From Parasutterella secunda (lineage in GTDB: Bacteria; Pseudomonadota; Gammaproteobacteria; Burkholderiales; Burkholderiaceae_F), in the NCBI RefSeq assembly GCF_023336895.1, contig NZ_JAMBLT010000005.1, positions 1-64,000 of the forward strand: 64,000 nt of DNA, written 5' to 3'. Under the pieces are notes generated by a model, which was not told the DNA's origin, did not search any database, and worked only from the letters and a program-made list of their open reading frames with translations. Positions 1 to 6,576 of the stretch are shown piece after piece. The first letter of the stretch is position 1. Every line of letters begins with the position of its first letter. The position numbers and the translations under genes are program-made.

Positions 1-2
1 AC

Positions 3-86
3 GGTCATGCTGAGAAAATCGATTTTGAAGACCAACAATTTTTGCACAATACTCTCGCCGTCGAGTCTCTGAAATATGTCATCTGA
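3..86 (+). CDS. 3' end of an unidentified gene (partial)
   Basis: An open frame runs in from the left edge and stops with TGA at 84-86, giving 27 residues that end in LKYVI. Too little is present to assign a family. It is followed by about 100 bp and then the RibD-like pseudogene on the same strand. The frame could also be chance, since no start or domain is visible. Confidence 0.4.
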   Translation, partial: GHAEKIDFEDQQFLHNTLAVESLKYVI

Positions 87-153
87 CACTCCTTTACTAA
101 TCAAAAAGTGTCAACTTTTTTCAGGACAAGACAAATTGTTACTTACTCAGACT

Positions 154-168
154 ACTGTTAGAAACAGT
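154..168. repeat. Short perfect dyad before the RibD-like pseudogene
   Basis: Arms ACTGTT and AACAGT (154-159 and 163-168) are separated by three bases, 20 bp upstream of the start at 188. The location would suit a regulator site, but the dyad is short and there is no independent support. Confidence 0.2.
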
Positions 169-187
169 TGAAATGCAGGAGAAAGAA

Positions 188-863
188 ATGAAAAAACCAT
201 TCATCGTATGTCATATGATGACTTCCGTTGACGGTCGAATTGACTGCCAAATGACTGAAAAAATTGAGGGGGTTAAGAATATTACGAAACTTTAAAAGCT
301 CTTGATACTCCGACAACGCTCAGTGGCAAAGTAACAGCTCAATTGGAATTGGCTCAGGACGGAGAGTTTCAGTCAGCAGATTCAACACCTTTTGCCAAAG
401 AAGGTTTTTCTAAGAAAATAGCAGCTGACGCTTATAGCATCGTTGTAGATACAAGGGGAACGTTCTTTGGAGTCAACCTAAAGAGTTGAATTTACCTCTT
501 ATTGTGATCACAAGTGAGAAAGCCAGAATAGCCTATCTTGACTACTTGGACTCAGAAAATATTTCTTGGATAGCAACGGGCAGAGATCGCATTAATTTGG
601 TTCGCGCCTGTGAAATTCTGGCCGAAGAATTTGATGTTAAACGTATGGCGATCGTAGGTGGCGGTCATATTAATGCCGGCTTTTTAGACGCCGGACTTTT
701 GGATGAAGTTAGTCTTTTAATTGGTCCCGGGATTGACGCCCGGGGATCAATGGCAGCAGTTTTTGACGGATTGCCGATGCAGAAGTTGCCGACTCAATTA
801 AAACTCAAAAGTATAAAAGCCTTTGAAAACGGTGCCGTCCATTTAAGCTATAAAATTCTTTAA
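188..863 (+). pseudogene. RibD C-terminal/dihydrofolate reductase-like protein, frameshifted
   Basis: The family resembles the reductase domain of RibD and dihydrofolate reductase (NADPH-dependent reductases). The frame starts at ATG 188 behind an AGGAG ribosome site at 177-181 and reads MKKPFIVCHMMTSVDGRID, a typical N-terminus (the SVDG motif). It is interrupted twice. Near 274 one base appears to be missing (GTTAAGAATATT where GTTGAAGAATATT is expected), moving translation to the next frame. Near 465-470 another base seems lost, and the last frame runs from about 483 to the TAA at 861-863. The C-terminal piece keeps the glycine-rich RMAIVGGGHINAGFLDAGL segment and the DEVSLLIGPGID motif. 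Joined, the three pieces give a near full-length protein of about 225 residues. Either a recent pseudogene or two assembly errors; the intact frames between the breaks allow both. Confidence 0.7.
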
Positions 864-867
864 AAGC

Positions 868-898
868 AAAATACCGGTTGCAGGCCAACCGGTATTTT
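868..898 (+). terminator. Hairpin terminator after the RibD-like pseudogene
   Basis: Perfect 12-bp arms AAAATACCGGTT (868-879) and AACCGGTATTTT (887-898) with a 7-base loop, five bases after the stop at 863. The A and T ends make it usable on both strands. Confidence 0.8.
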
Positions 899-1075
899 GT
901 TGATACAGTTGTACTAATCAGTTATTTGGTATGAGAGTTATTAGAGCCCCTCATATTATTTCTGTTCGAGATAAAAAATAACAGGGAATTTAACATTAAA
1001 TCAATGGAAACAATATGTTAGATAAAATAGGATTTTAAATTTAAATTTTATGTGCTAGCTTTTAAAGCGTTGAGC

Positions 1076-1094
1076 TTCTATGGCATTCATAGAA
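1076..1094. promoter_or_regulatory. Dyad upstream of rubrerythrin, possible operator
   Basis: TTCTATG (1076-1082) and CATAGAA (1088-1094) are perfect arms around a five-base centre, about 90 bp before the rubrerythrin start. A peroxide or redox regulator site would fit the gene, but I cannot match it to a named consensus and no clear -35/-10 pair was found. Confidence 0.25.
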
Positions 1095-1182
1095 TGTTGA
1101 CTTATTGTCGAGAAAAAAAATTCTAAACCCTTTACTATTGATTCAGGAACAAAAAAGTCCTCTTTTTATTAAGGAGAAAGAA

Positions 1183-1722
1183 ATGGATTTAAAAGGCACC
1201 AAGACCGAAAAGAATTTGATGGAAGCTTTTGCCGGTGAATCCCAAGCCCGCAATAAGTACACATACTATGCAAGCCAAGCCAAGAAAGACGGTTATGTTC
1301 AAATCGCTCAGATTTTTGAAGAAACCGCTAAGAACGAACAAGAACACGCCAAGCTTTGGTTTAAGCTCTTGCATGGTGGCGCAGTCCCCACAACTGAAGT
1401 AAACCTTCAAGATGCCGCTAACGGTGAAAACTTCGAATGGACCGATATGTATGACCGTATGGCCCGTGAAGCTCGTGAGGAAGGTTTCGAAGAAATCGCT
1501 TTCTTGTTTGAAGGTGTCGCTGCCATTGAAAAAGAACACGAAGCTCGCTATCTGAAGCTTCTTGAACGTGTGAAGGGTGGCATGGTCTTCTCTTCTGAAG
1601 GCGATACGATGTGGCAATGCTCTAACTGCGGTCACATTGTGATTGGCAAGCAAGCTCCTGAAGTTTGCCCGGTCTGCGCTCACGCTAAGGCCTACTTCCA
1701 ACGTAAGGCTGAAAACTACTAA
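1183..1722 (+). CDS. rbr: Rubrerythrin
   Basis: A cytoplasmic di-iron peroxidase that reduces hydrogen peroxide, typical of anaerobes and microaerophiles. The 179-residue frame has the erythrin four-helix part with its iron ligands in EQEHAK and EKEHEA segments, then a C-terminal rubredoxin domain with two CxxC pairs (CSNC and CPVC). I start at ATG 1183 because AAGGAG lies at 1171-1176; the frame is open further upstream but without a ribosome site. It is a single-gene unit closed by a hairpin at 1747. Length and motifs match canonical rubrerythrin; the electron donor cannot be read from the context. Confidence 0.95.
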   Translation: MDLKGTKTEKNLMEAFAGESQARNKYTYYASQAKKDGYVQIAQIFEETAKNEQEHAKLWFKLLHGGAVPTTEVNLQDAANGENFEWTDMYDRMAREAREEGFEEIAFLFEGVAAIEKEHEARYLKLLERVKGGMVFSSEGDTMWQCSNCGHIVIGKQAPEVCPVCAHAKAYFQRKAENY

Positions 1723-1746
1723 TCACTGGCTTTTAGCTCGATGAGA

Positions 1747-1780
1747 AAACCCGCTGTTGTTTTGTGCAAACAGCGGGTTT
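1747..1780. terminator. Bidirectional terminator between rbr and copZ
   Basis: Arms AAACCCGCTGTT (1747-1758) and AACAGCGGGTTT (1769-1780) around a 10-base loop. It lies between the convergent ends of rbr and copZ and has A/T tracts on both flanks, so it can serve both. Confidence 0.8.
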
Positions 1781-1803
1781 AATTTTGATACGGTAAAGCT
1801 CTA

Positions 1804-2028
1804 TTACTTCTGCGCGCAGCAGCACGTCGGCACTGACGCATCAAAACCAATATCTTCGATGGCTTCTTTAACCTGATCAATACTTACGCCCATTTCTTCC
1901 CAAGTGACTTCGCCTTTTTCAAGACTCACTTGAACGCCTTTGGCGCCGGGCAATGCGCTGACCGCTTCTGTAACGGCTTTTACACAGTTTTGACAATGCA
2001 TCCCATCAACCTTCAACTTGTTCATCAT
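1804..2028 (-). CDS. copZ: Copper chaperone CopZ (heavy-metal-associated domain)
   Basis: A 74-residue single HMA-domain protein that binds Cu(I) in the cytoplasm and hands it to the CopA pump. The metal site is in GMHCQNC near residues 9-15, followed by a beta-alpha-beta-beta-alpha-beta length protein. A C-terminal CCC triplet (about residues 69-71) is extra and may bind metal or a thiol. Two ATG codons open the frame; AGGAG precedes them and either could be used. It is divergent from copA across 118 bp, the usual chaperone/pump pairing. Confidence 0.92.
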   Translation of the reverse strand: MMNKLKVDGMHCQNCVKAVTEAVSALPGAKGVQVSLEKGEVTWEEMGVSIDQVKEAIEDIGFDASVPTCCCAQK

Positions 2029-2053
2029 TTAACTCCTTTAGACGTGTTACCAT

Positions 2054-2072
2054 AATGAGAGATATTCTCATT
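2054..2072 (-). promoter_or_regulatory. Fur-box-like dyad over the copZ -10 region
   Basis: The 19 bases AATGAGAGATATTCTCATT closely resemble the 19-bp Fur box type (AATGAGAAT-A-ATTCTCATT), with arms extending to perfect 9-base repeats at 2052-2060 and 2066-2074. On the minus strand a TATAAT hexamer lies at 2075-2070, so a bound repressor would overlap the copZ -10 element. The copZ -35 is weak. Fur control of a copper chaperone is inference; another repressor could use the dyad. Confidence 0.4.
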
Positions 2073-2090
2073 ATAGGGCCTATTGCTATC

Positions 2091-2120
2091 TTGCACCCTA
2101 TAGTAGCTATAGGGTATAGA
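2091..2120 (+). promoter_or_regulatory. MerR/CueR-type promoter of copA
   Basis: A -35-like TTGCAC (2091-2096) and -10-like TATAGA (2115-2120) are 18 bp apart. Between them lies a perfect dyad, ACCCTATAG (2095-2103), TAG, CTATAGGGT (2107-2115). A long spacer filled by a dyad is the architecture of MerR-family copper-responsive promoters. The arms are not the textbook CueR sequence, and no merR-type gene is in this window. Confidence 0.55.
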
Positions 2121-2146
2121 GTGTGACCATCTGATTTGGAGAAATT

Positions 2147-4396
2147 ATGTCTAAGATCAAATTTGAATTGGCGATAACAGGTATGCATTGTGCAGCATGC
2201 TCGTCAAGGATCGAACGGGTGGTCTCAAAAATGGCAGAAGTTGATTCTGTGAGTGTCAGTTTGCCAACTAATCGCGCGCAAGTCGTTTTAAAGGATGGTA
2301 TCGATAAAACTAAAGGGGTAAAGGCCGTTATTGCCAGAATTGAAAAAATCAATTTTGGAGCCAAAGTCACAGAAGGAGAGGACTTGGTTGAAGAATGGCA
2401 AAAAGAAAATGAGCTGTCGACCCAGAGTCTGCACAATCAGTTCAAATCACTTCCCCCGATGATTGCCTTGGCATTTTTGCTTTTATATGTTTCGATGGGT
2501 CACATGATCGGTTTGCCTTTACCGGCCTTTTTGACGCCAGAAGTCGCCCCAGTCGCTTTTGCCCTTATCCAGCTCTTATTGGTTCTGCCCATTATGTATT
2601 TGGGTAAGCATTTCTACAAGGATGGTTTCGGCAACCTCGTCCAAGGAGCTCCTAATATGGATAGCCTGGTCGCGGTTGGCACCGGTGCAGCTTTTGTTTA
2701 CTCATTGTTTTCTTTCATCAAGATCCTGGCAGGAGATGCGCCCTATGTGATGAACCTTTATTTCGAATCGTGCGGTGTGCTCATTGCCATGATTTCAATC
2801 GGTCAATACATGGAGGCTAAATCGAAGCGAAAAGCGGGCGACGCAATCGGTTCTTTGATGAAGCTTGTCCCTCAGACAGCCAGAAAGTACGAAAATGGAG
2901 CCTCAAGAGTTGTAAAAGTCGCTGAACTTGCGATTGGAGATCAAGTATTGGTTCAGCCTGGAGAAAGAATTCCGGTTGACGGTGTTGTCATAGAAGGAAC
3001 GAGCGAGGTTGATCAATCGCTTCTCACTGGAGAATCTATCCCTGTTGCTGTAACAGTGAACTCTGAAGTCATTGCGGGCAGTCTCAATGGAACGCATCCG
3101 CTCGTTATCGAGATTTCCCATTTGGGTAACGATACAACATTAGCCCAAATTATTCGTTTGGTTAGAAGCGCCCAAAGTTCAAAAGCGCCGGTAGCCGCTT
3201 TGGCGGATCGGGTAAGTTTTTATTTTGTCCCAACTGTCATGGTTTTGTCGGTGTTGACTTTTTGTGCTTGGGCGATTTTTTCTGGTGAACCGATCTCGCT
3301 TGCGGTCAAAGCCATGATATCGGTACTGGTGATTGCCTGTCCGTGTGCCATGGGTCTGGCAACTCCGACATCCATTATGGTTGCCACTGCCAGGGGCGCT
3401 CAGTTGGGAGTGCTGATCAAAAACGCTGTCGCTTTAGAGTTAGCAGGGAAAGTTGATGTCATTGCTTTTGATAAAACTGGAACGCTCACATTAGGTCAAC
3501 CGAAGGTCGTGGATACGATTACGTTTGGCGGGTACGAGAAAGGACAAATTTTGACGTTGGCGGCCAGTTTGGAAGCGAGGTCTGAGCATCCAATTGCCAA
3601 GGCCATCCTGGCAGCCAATCATTCAGATATCTTAGCGATTCAGCCTGTTGTATTGCCGGGTTTAGGCTTGACAGGAAACATCAATGGGAAAAATGTCGCT
3701 TTGGGTAATGCCGCTTTAATGCTTCAGCAATCTGTAGACATTACAGTGGCAAAGGAGGCATTGACGAGAATGAGTTCACTGGCAAGAACACCTCTGCTTT
3801 TGTCCGTTGATGGAAAACTAGCCGCTGTAATCGGTGTAGCCGATACAGTGAGACCTGAATCGAATAAAGTTCTTAAGGCTTTGAGACAGTTAGGTGTTCG
3901 GACATTGATGATTAGCGGTGACAATAAAAGGACTGCCCGCAAAATTGCCGATGAATTGGGAATCGATGAGGTGTATGGTGAGGCTCTTCCTCAAGATAAA
4001 GCGAGGATTATCCGCGAGTTACAGGATAAGGGATTAAAAGTGGCGATGGTCGGGGACGGTTTAAATGACGCTCCTGCGCTTGCTCAAGCCGACGTCGGTT
4101 TTGCGGTGGCCGATGGCGTAGATGTGAGTGCCCAGGCGGGAGATGTTATTTTGATGCGTCATGGACTGCAATCGGTGTTAACGGCTTTACGCTTATCAAA
4201 GGCTGCTTTGAGAAATATTTATCAGAACCTGGGCTGGGCCTTTGGCTACAACATTCTCGGAATCCCGGTGGCGATGGGAGTGCTTCACGCATTATGGGGA
4301 GGCCCGATGCTCTCACCGATGATCGGTGGCACGGCAATGGCACTTTCTTCAACTTCTGTTGTTTTAAATGCTTTGAGGTTGCGTTTTTTCCATTAG
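2147..4396 (+). CDS. copA: Copper-exporting P1B-type ATPase CopA
   Basis: An inner membrane ATPase that pumps Cu(I) out of the cytoplasm. The 749-residue chain has one N-terminal HMA domain (GMHCAAC, residues 12-18), eight predicted membrane segments, the actuator loop LLTGES near 292, the ion-binding CPC in the VIACPCAMG segment near 397, the phosphorylation motif DKTGTLT near 443, the SEHPIAKA histidine-proline motif near 480 and GDGLNDAP near 636. All signatures of a working P1B-1 pump are present. ATG 2147 follows GGAG. The stop at 4394-4396 directly abuts the end of the convergent 54-residue membrane gene. Confidence 0.97.
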   Translation: MSKIKFELAITGMHCAACSSRIERVVSKMAEVDSVSVSLPTNRAQVVLKDGIDKTKGVKAVIARIEKINFGAKVTEGEDLVEEWQKENELSTQSLHNQFKSLPPMIALAFLLLYVSMGHMIGLPLPAFLTPEVAPVAFALIQLLLVLPIMYLGKHFYKDGFGNLVQGAPNMDSLVAVGTGAAFVYSLFSFIKILAGDAPYVMNLYFESCGVLIAMISIGQYMEAKSKRKAGDAIGSLMKLVPQTARKYENGASRVVKVAELAIGDQVLVQPGERIPVDGVVIEGTSEVDQSLLTGESIPVAVTVNSEVIAGSLNGTHPLVIEISHLGNDTTLAQIIRLVRSAQSSKAPVAALADRVSFYFVPTVMVLSVLTFCAWAIFSGEPISLAVKAMISVLVIACPCAMGLATPTSIMVATARGAQLGVLIKNAVALELAGKVDVIAFDKTGTLTLGQPKVVDTITFGGYEKGQILTLAASLEARSEHPIAKAILAANHSDILAIQPVVLPGLGLTGNINGKNVALGNAALMLQQSVDITVAKEALTRMSSLARTPLLLSVDGKLAAVIGVADTVRPESNKVLKALRQLGVRTLMISGDNKRTARKIADELGIDEVYGEALPQDKARIIRELQDKGLKVAMVGDGLNDAPALAQADVGFAVADGVDVSAQAGDVILMRHGLQSVLTALRLSKAALRNIYQNLGWAFGYNILGIPVAMGVLHALWGGPMLSPMIGGTAMALSSTSVVLNALRLRFFH

Positions 4397-4561
4397 TCAG
4401 TGAAGCAAAGGTTCAATAAATCGGTAGAGGAAATAACAAATAACACCGATAGCCAATGCTCTGAGTAAAAGCATAATCATAGCCAGCATTCGGCCGATGC
4501 CTTCTGCAAAAGACATCGGCTCGTTTGTTTCGGATTCTTTTCTATCGTGATTATGGGGCAT
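4397..4561 (-). CDS. Small membrane protein, 54 residues, in operon with yddG
   Basis: I read this short frame directly on the minus strand: ATG at 4561, TGA at 4399-4397. The protein begins MPHNHDRKESETNEP, then has one strongly hydrophobic helix of about 25 residues (from MLAMIMLLL to CYFLYRF), and ends EPLLH. Its ATG overlaps the yddG stop by one base (TGATG), which implies translational coupling. The charged N-terminus with two His is cytosolic by the positive-inside rule only weakly. No family recognised; it may be a subunit or modulator of the exporter, which is inference. Confidence 0.65.
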   Translation of the reverse strand: MPHNHDRKESETNEPMSFAEGIGRMLAMIMLLLRALAIGVICYFLYRFIEPLLH

Positions 4562-5463
4562 CAGCGTTTAGGCGATGGAGCACGGGTGGCGCGCCAGCAA
4601 ATAAGTGAACCGGTTACGACCAATGCTACACCTTGCCAGAAGGCAGTTGTCAATTCGGCGCCAATCCAGACAGAAGCGAAAAGACAGGATAAAACCGGTG
4701 TGAAATATGATGCGATGGCTAACACAGTGATATTGCCGTAACTCATCCCATGAGTCCAAGAGGCGTAAGCGACTCCCATCGCCAATCCTCCCAAAATGAC
4801 ACTCAAAATACCGAAACCGGTGATGGCCGGACTGCCGCCAACCCCCATTGTCCAGAATAGGCCAAAGATAATAATGTCAAAAATGAAAATCACCGTACTC
4901 ATGTTTTCTCCCTTAGACCAGGCACGAGTCATGGAGGAAAAGCCTGCCCAGGTTACAGCAGCCATTAGGGCGAGGAAATAGCTGATAGGATTGATTTTGA
5001 TGTGTTCAATGAACCCGTCAATAGCGATATGACCGTTACCCAAAATCCAATAAATGCCGCAAAAGCTCAAAAGCGCTCCCGGAGCAATCCACCAACGGGC
5101 TTTCTGTCCGTTAAAAAGAATGGCGAACACAATGGTGAGCGTTGGCCAGAGGTAATTGACCATGCCGACTTCCATCGTTTGGGTGCCGCCGTTGGAAAAG
5201 TAAAGCGATAAGCAAAAAGAGATGCTTGATAGGTTTGCGGTTGCCAAGCCAATCGTTTTGTATTGCCAAGGAATACGGTCAAATTTTGGGAAACCGACAA
5301 GAAAGAATAGGGCTGTAGCGGCCACAATATATAACAGGCACTGCCCTTGGGCAATGCCGAAATTTTCTGCAATGGTTCTTACGAGCGATACGCTTGCTCC
5401 CCACATGAAGGGAGCGATAAGGCCGATGAGGGTAGCGCCGGTTATGGATTTAGGGCTGATCAT
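4561..5463 (-). CDS. yddG: Aromatic amino acid exporter, YddG-like (DMT/EamA)
   Basis: A drug/metabolite-superfamily carrier of 300 residues with ten predicted membrane helices in two EamA-like halves. The N-terminal LIGLIAPFMWGASVSLVRT and the central NYLWPTLTIVFA segments match the YddG branch, which exports aromatic amino acids in enteric bacteria. ATG 5463 follows GAGG. The gene is followed by an overlapping small membrane protein gene. The substrate in this organism is inferred from family resemblance. Confidence 0.85.
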   Translation of the reverse strand: MISPKSITGATLIGLIAPFMWGASVSLVRTIAENFGIAQGQCLLYIVAATALFFLVGFPKFDRIPWQYKTIGLATANLSSISFCLSLYFSNGGTQTMEVGMVNYLWPTLTIVFAILFNGQKARWWIAPGALLSFCGIYWILGNGHIAIDGFIEHIKINPISYFLALMAAVTWAGFSSMTRAWSKGENMSTVIFIFDIIIFGLFWTMGVGGSPAITGFGILSVILGGLAMGVAYASWTHGMSYGNITVLAIASYFTPVLSCLFASVWIGAELTTAFWQGVALVVTGSLICWRATRAPSPKR

Positions 5464-5576
5464 TTTTTACCTCGGTTTTTTTCAGCTCTTTTGTGCAAAT
5501 GCCGGGGGCGAGGCCATCATATACTTTGCTATGAGGGGATTCAAGCGAAAAAGAGAAAAAGTAACTGGCTGATAAC

Positions 5577-5605
5577 AAAAATCCCAAACTATCGAAGTCT
5601 GGGAT
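5577..5605 (-). terminator. Terminator of tRNA-Ser(GGA)
   Basis: Arms ATCCCAAACT (5581-5590) and AGTCTGGGAT (5596-5605), with one mismatch, around a five-base loop. On the minus strand the stem is followed by a T tract (plus-strand A run at 5577-5581), just downstream of the tRNA. Confidence 0.75.
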
Positions 5606-5614
5606 CTGTACAAC

Positions 5615-5704
5615 TGGCGGAAGGGGAGGGATTCGAACCCTCGGTACGGATAACCGTACGCCGCCTTTCCAGGGCGGTACATTCAACCACTCTGCCACCC
5701 TTCC
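5615..5704 (-). tRNA. tRNA-Ser (anticodon GGA)
   Basis: A 90-base class II tRNA including an encoded CCA (5617-5615). Acceptor GGAAGGG pairs with CCCTTCC, the anticodon loop reads CTGGAAA, there is a long variable arm, and the T loop is GTTCGAATC. It reads UCC/UCU codons. Confidence 0.95.
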
Positions 5705-5728
5705 GTGGTGATGTGTCGTAAGCACGAA

Positions 5729-5756
5729 ATTATACTGTGACTTCTGTAAATTTCAA
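5729..5756 (-). promoter_or_regulatory. Sigma-70 promoter of tRNA-Ser(GGA)
   Basis: On the minus strand TTGAAA (5756-5751) and TATAAT (5734-5729) are 16 bp apart, about 25 bp upstream of the tRNA 5' end. Near-consensus. Confidence 0.65.
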
Positions 5757-5776
5757 GCCCCGACACTAAAAAATTT

Positions 5777-6106
5777 TTAAGCCTTGCAACGTTCAATAAA
5801 TTTTTTCAATTCACTCGGTGTCTGCACTTCGACAATGCGGTCAACTTCGGTTGCGTTTTTGTAGAAAATCATTGTCGGAATATGGCCGACACCATATTGA
5901 CCGCGAAGTTGTTCCCGTAATTCTCCATCACGGTCACCAACGTCAACATGAGTGAAATAGACATCCGTGAATTCTTCTGAGAATTTTTTATAAAAAGGTG
6001 CTGCCCGTCGGCAATCAATGCACCAGGGCGCACCGAAATTCACAATGCACAAATCGTGAGATTTGATAATTTCTTGAACTTGATCATGAGTGATTTCGTT
6101 GACCAT
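5777..6106 (-). CDS. Thioredoxin-family protein
   Basis: A 109-residue thioredoxin fold protein, likely a cytoplasmic disulfide reductase because no signal peptide is present. The active site is WCIDC in the NFGAPWCIDCRRAAP segment, instead of the WCGPC of TrxA, so redox potential and partner may differ. The cis-proline loop (VGHIPTMIFY) is intact. ATG 6106 follows GGAGAG; an in-frame ATG at 6118 is possible but lacks a spaced ribosome site. It lies alone between two tRNA-Ser genes. Confidence 0.85.
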   Translation of the reverse strand: MVNEITHDQVQEIIKSHDLCIVNFGAPWCIDCRRAAPFYKKFSEEFTDVYFTHVDVGDRDGELREQLRGQYGVGHIPTMIFYKNATEVDRIVEVQTPSELKKFIERCKA

Positions 6107-6179
6107 TTTTCTCTCCATTTAGATGACAGGACAATATTAATGATTTTCATCATCTAAGGGTGCCTTGAAACTATTTCTC

Positions 6180-6208
6180 TTGTTTCAAAACGCAATTTTC
6201 TATACAAT
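6180..6208 (+). promoter_or_regulatory. Sigma-70 promoter of tRNA-Ser(TGA)
   Basis: TTGTTT (6180-6185) and TACAAT (6203-6208) with a 17-bp spacer, 16 bp before the tRNA 5' end. Confidence 0.65.
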
Positions 6209-6224
6209 AGCGCTCTCACCTCTT

Positions 6225-6312
6225 GGAAGGGTGGCAGAGTGGTTGAATGCAGCAGTCTTGAAAACTGCCGACGCGCAAGCGTTCGTGGGTTCGAATCCCA
6301 CCCCTTCCGCCA
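6225..6312 (+). tRNA. tRNA-Ser (anticodon TGA)
   Basis: An 88-base class II tRNA with encoded CCA at 6310-6312. The anticodon loop reads CTTGAAA and the variable arm is long. The acceptor arm is the same as that of the GGA isoacceptor at 5615-5704. Confidence 0.95.
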
Positions 6313-6320
6313 TTTCACAG

Positions 6321-6349
6321 AACCAAACGTTTTGCGTTTGGTTTTTTTA
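6321..6349 (+). terminator. Terminator of tRNA-Ser(TGA)
   Basis: Perfect arms AACCAAACG (6321-6329) and CGTTTGGTT (6335-6343) with a five-base loop and a following T tract. Confidence 0.85.
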
Positions 6350-6510
6350 TTTATCTTTTTTAATTTTTTCTCGGTAATACTCCTTAGTATTTTTATCTAG
6401 TTGATAAAAAGTCAAATAAGTGTTGTTTTCTTTGCCTTTATTTCCTCATTGTTAATTCTGATAATCCCAAAAACTGGCTGTTAATTGAAAGTTTCTTATT
6501 AGAAGAAAAT

Positions 6511-6530
6511 TAAATTAATCAATTAATTTA
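6511..6530. promoter_or_regulatory. AT-rich palindrome upstream of the MFS carrier
   Basis: TAAATTAAT and ATTAATTTA are perfect 9-base arms around CA, 47 bp before the MFS start. This is a plausible operator, but the whole 6350-6576 leader is very AT-rich, which raises the chance of random palindromes. Confidence 0.3.
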
Positions 6531-6576
6531 GCCAATTGTTGAAAAAATCACATTAAATACCTTAAAGGCTAAATAA

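Larger units (their letters stand above)
864..1182. other. AT-rich intergenic region before rubrerythrin
   Basis: About 320 bp with no convincing gene. It holds the terminator at 868-898, AT-rich sequence at about 1000-1050, and a dyad at 1076-1094. An open frame can be extended upstream of the rubrerythrin ATG to about 1105, but it lacks a ribosome site and the extra residues do not resemble the family. Confidence 0.6.

Noticed and set aside
1105-1182. N-terminal extension of rubrerythrin by 26 residues
   Set aside because: It lacks a ribosome site and family similarity, while ATG 1183 follows AAGGAG directly.
5450-5725. 91-residue open frame over tRNA-Ser(GGA) on the minus strand
   Set aside because: It covers the tRNA and its terminator and has no independent support.
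6165-6377. 70-residue open frame over tRNA-Ser(TGA)
   Set aside because: It is tRNA and terminator read as protein.
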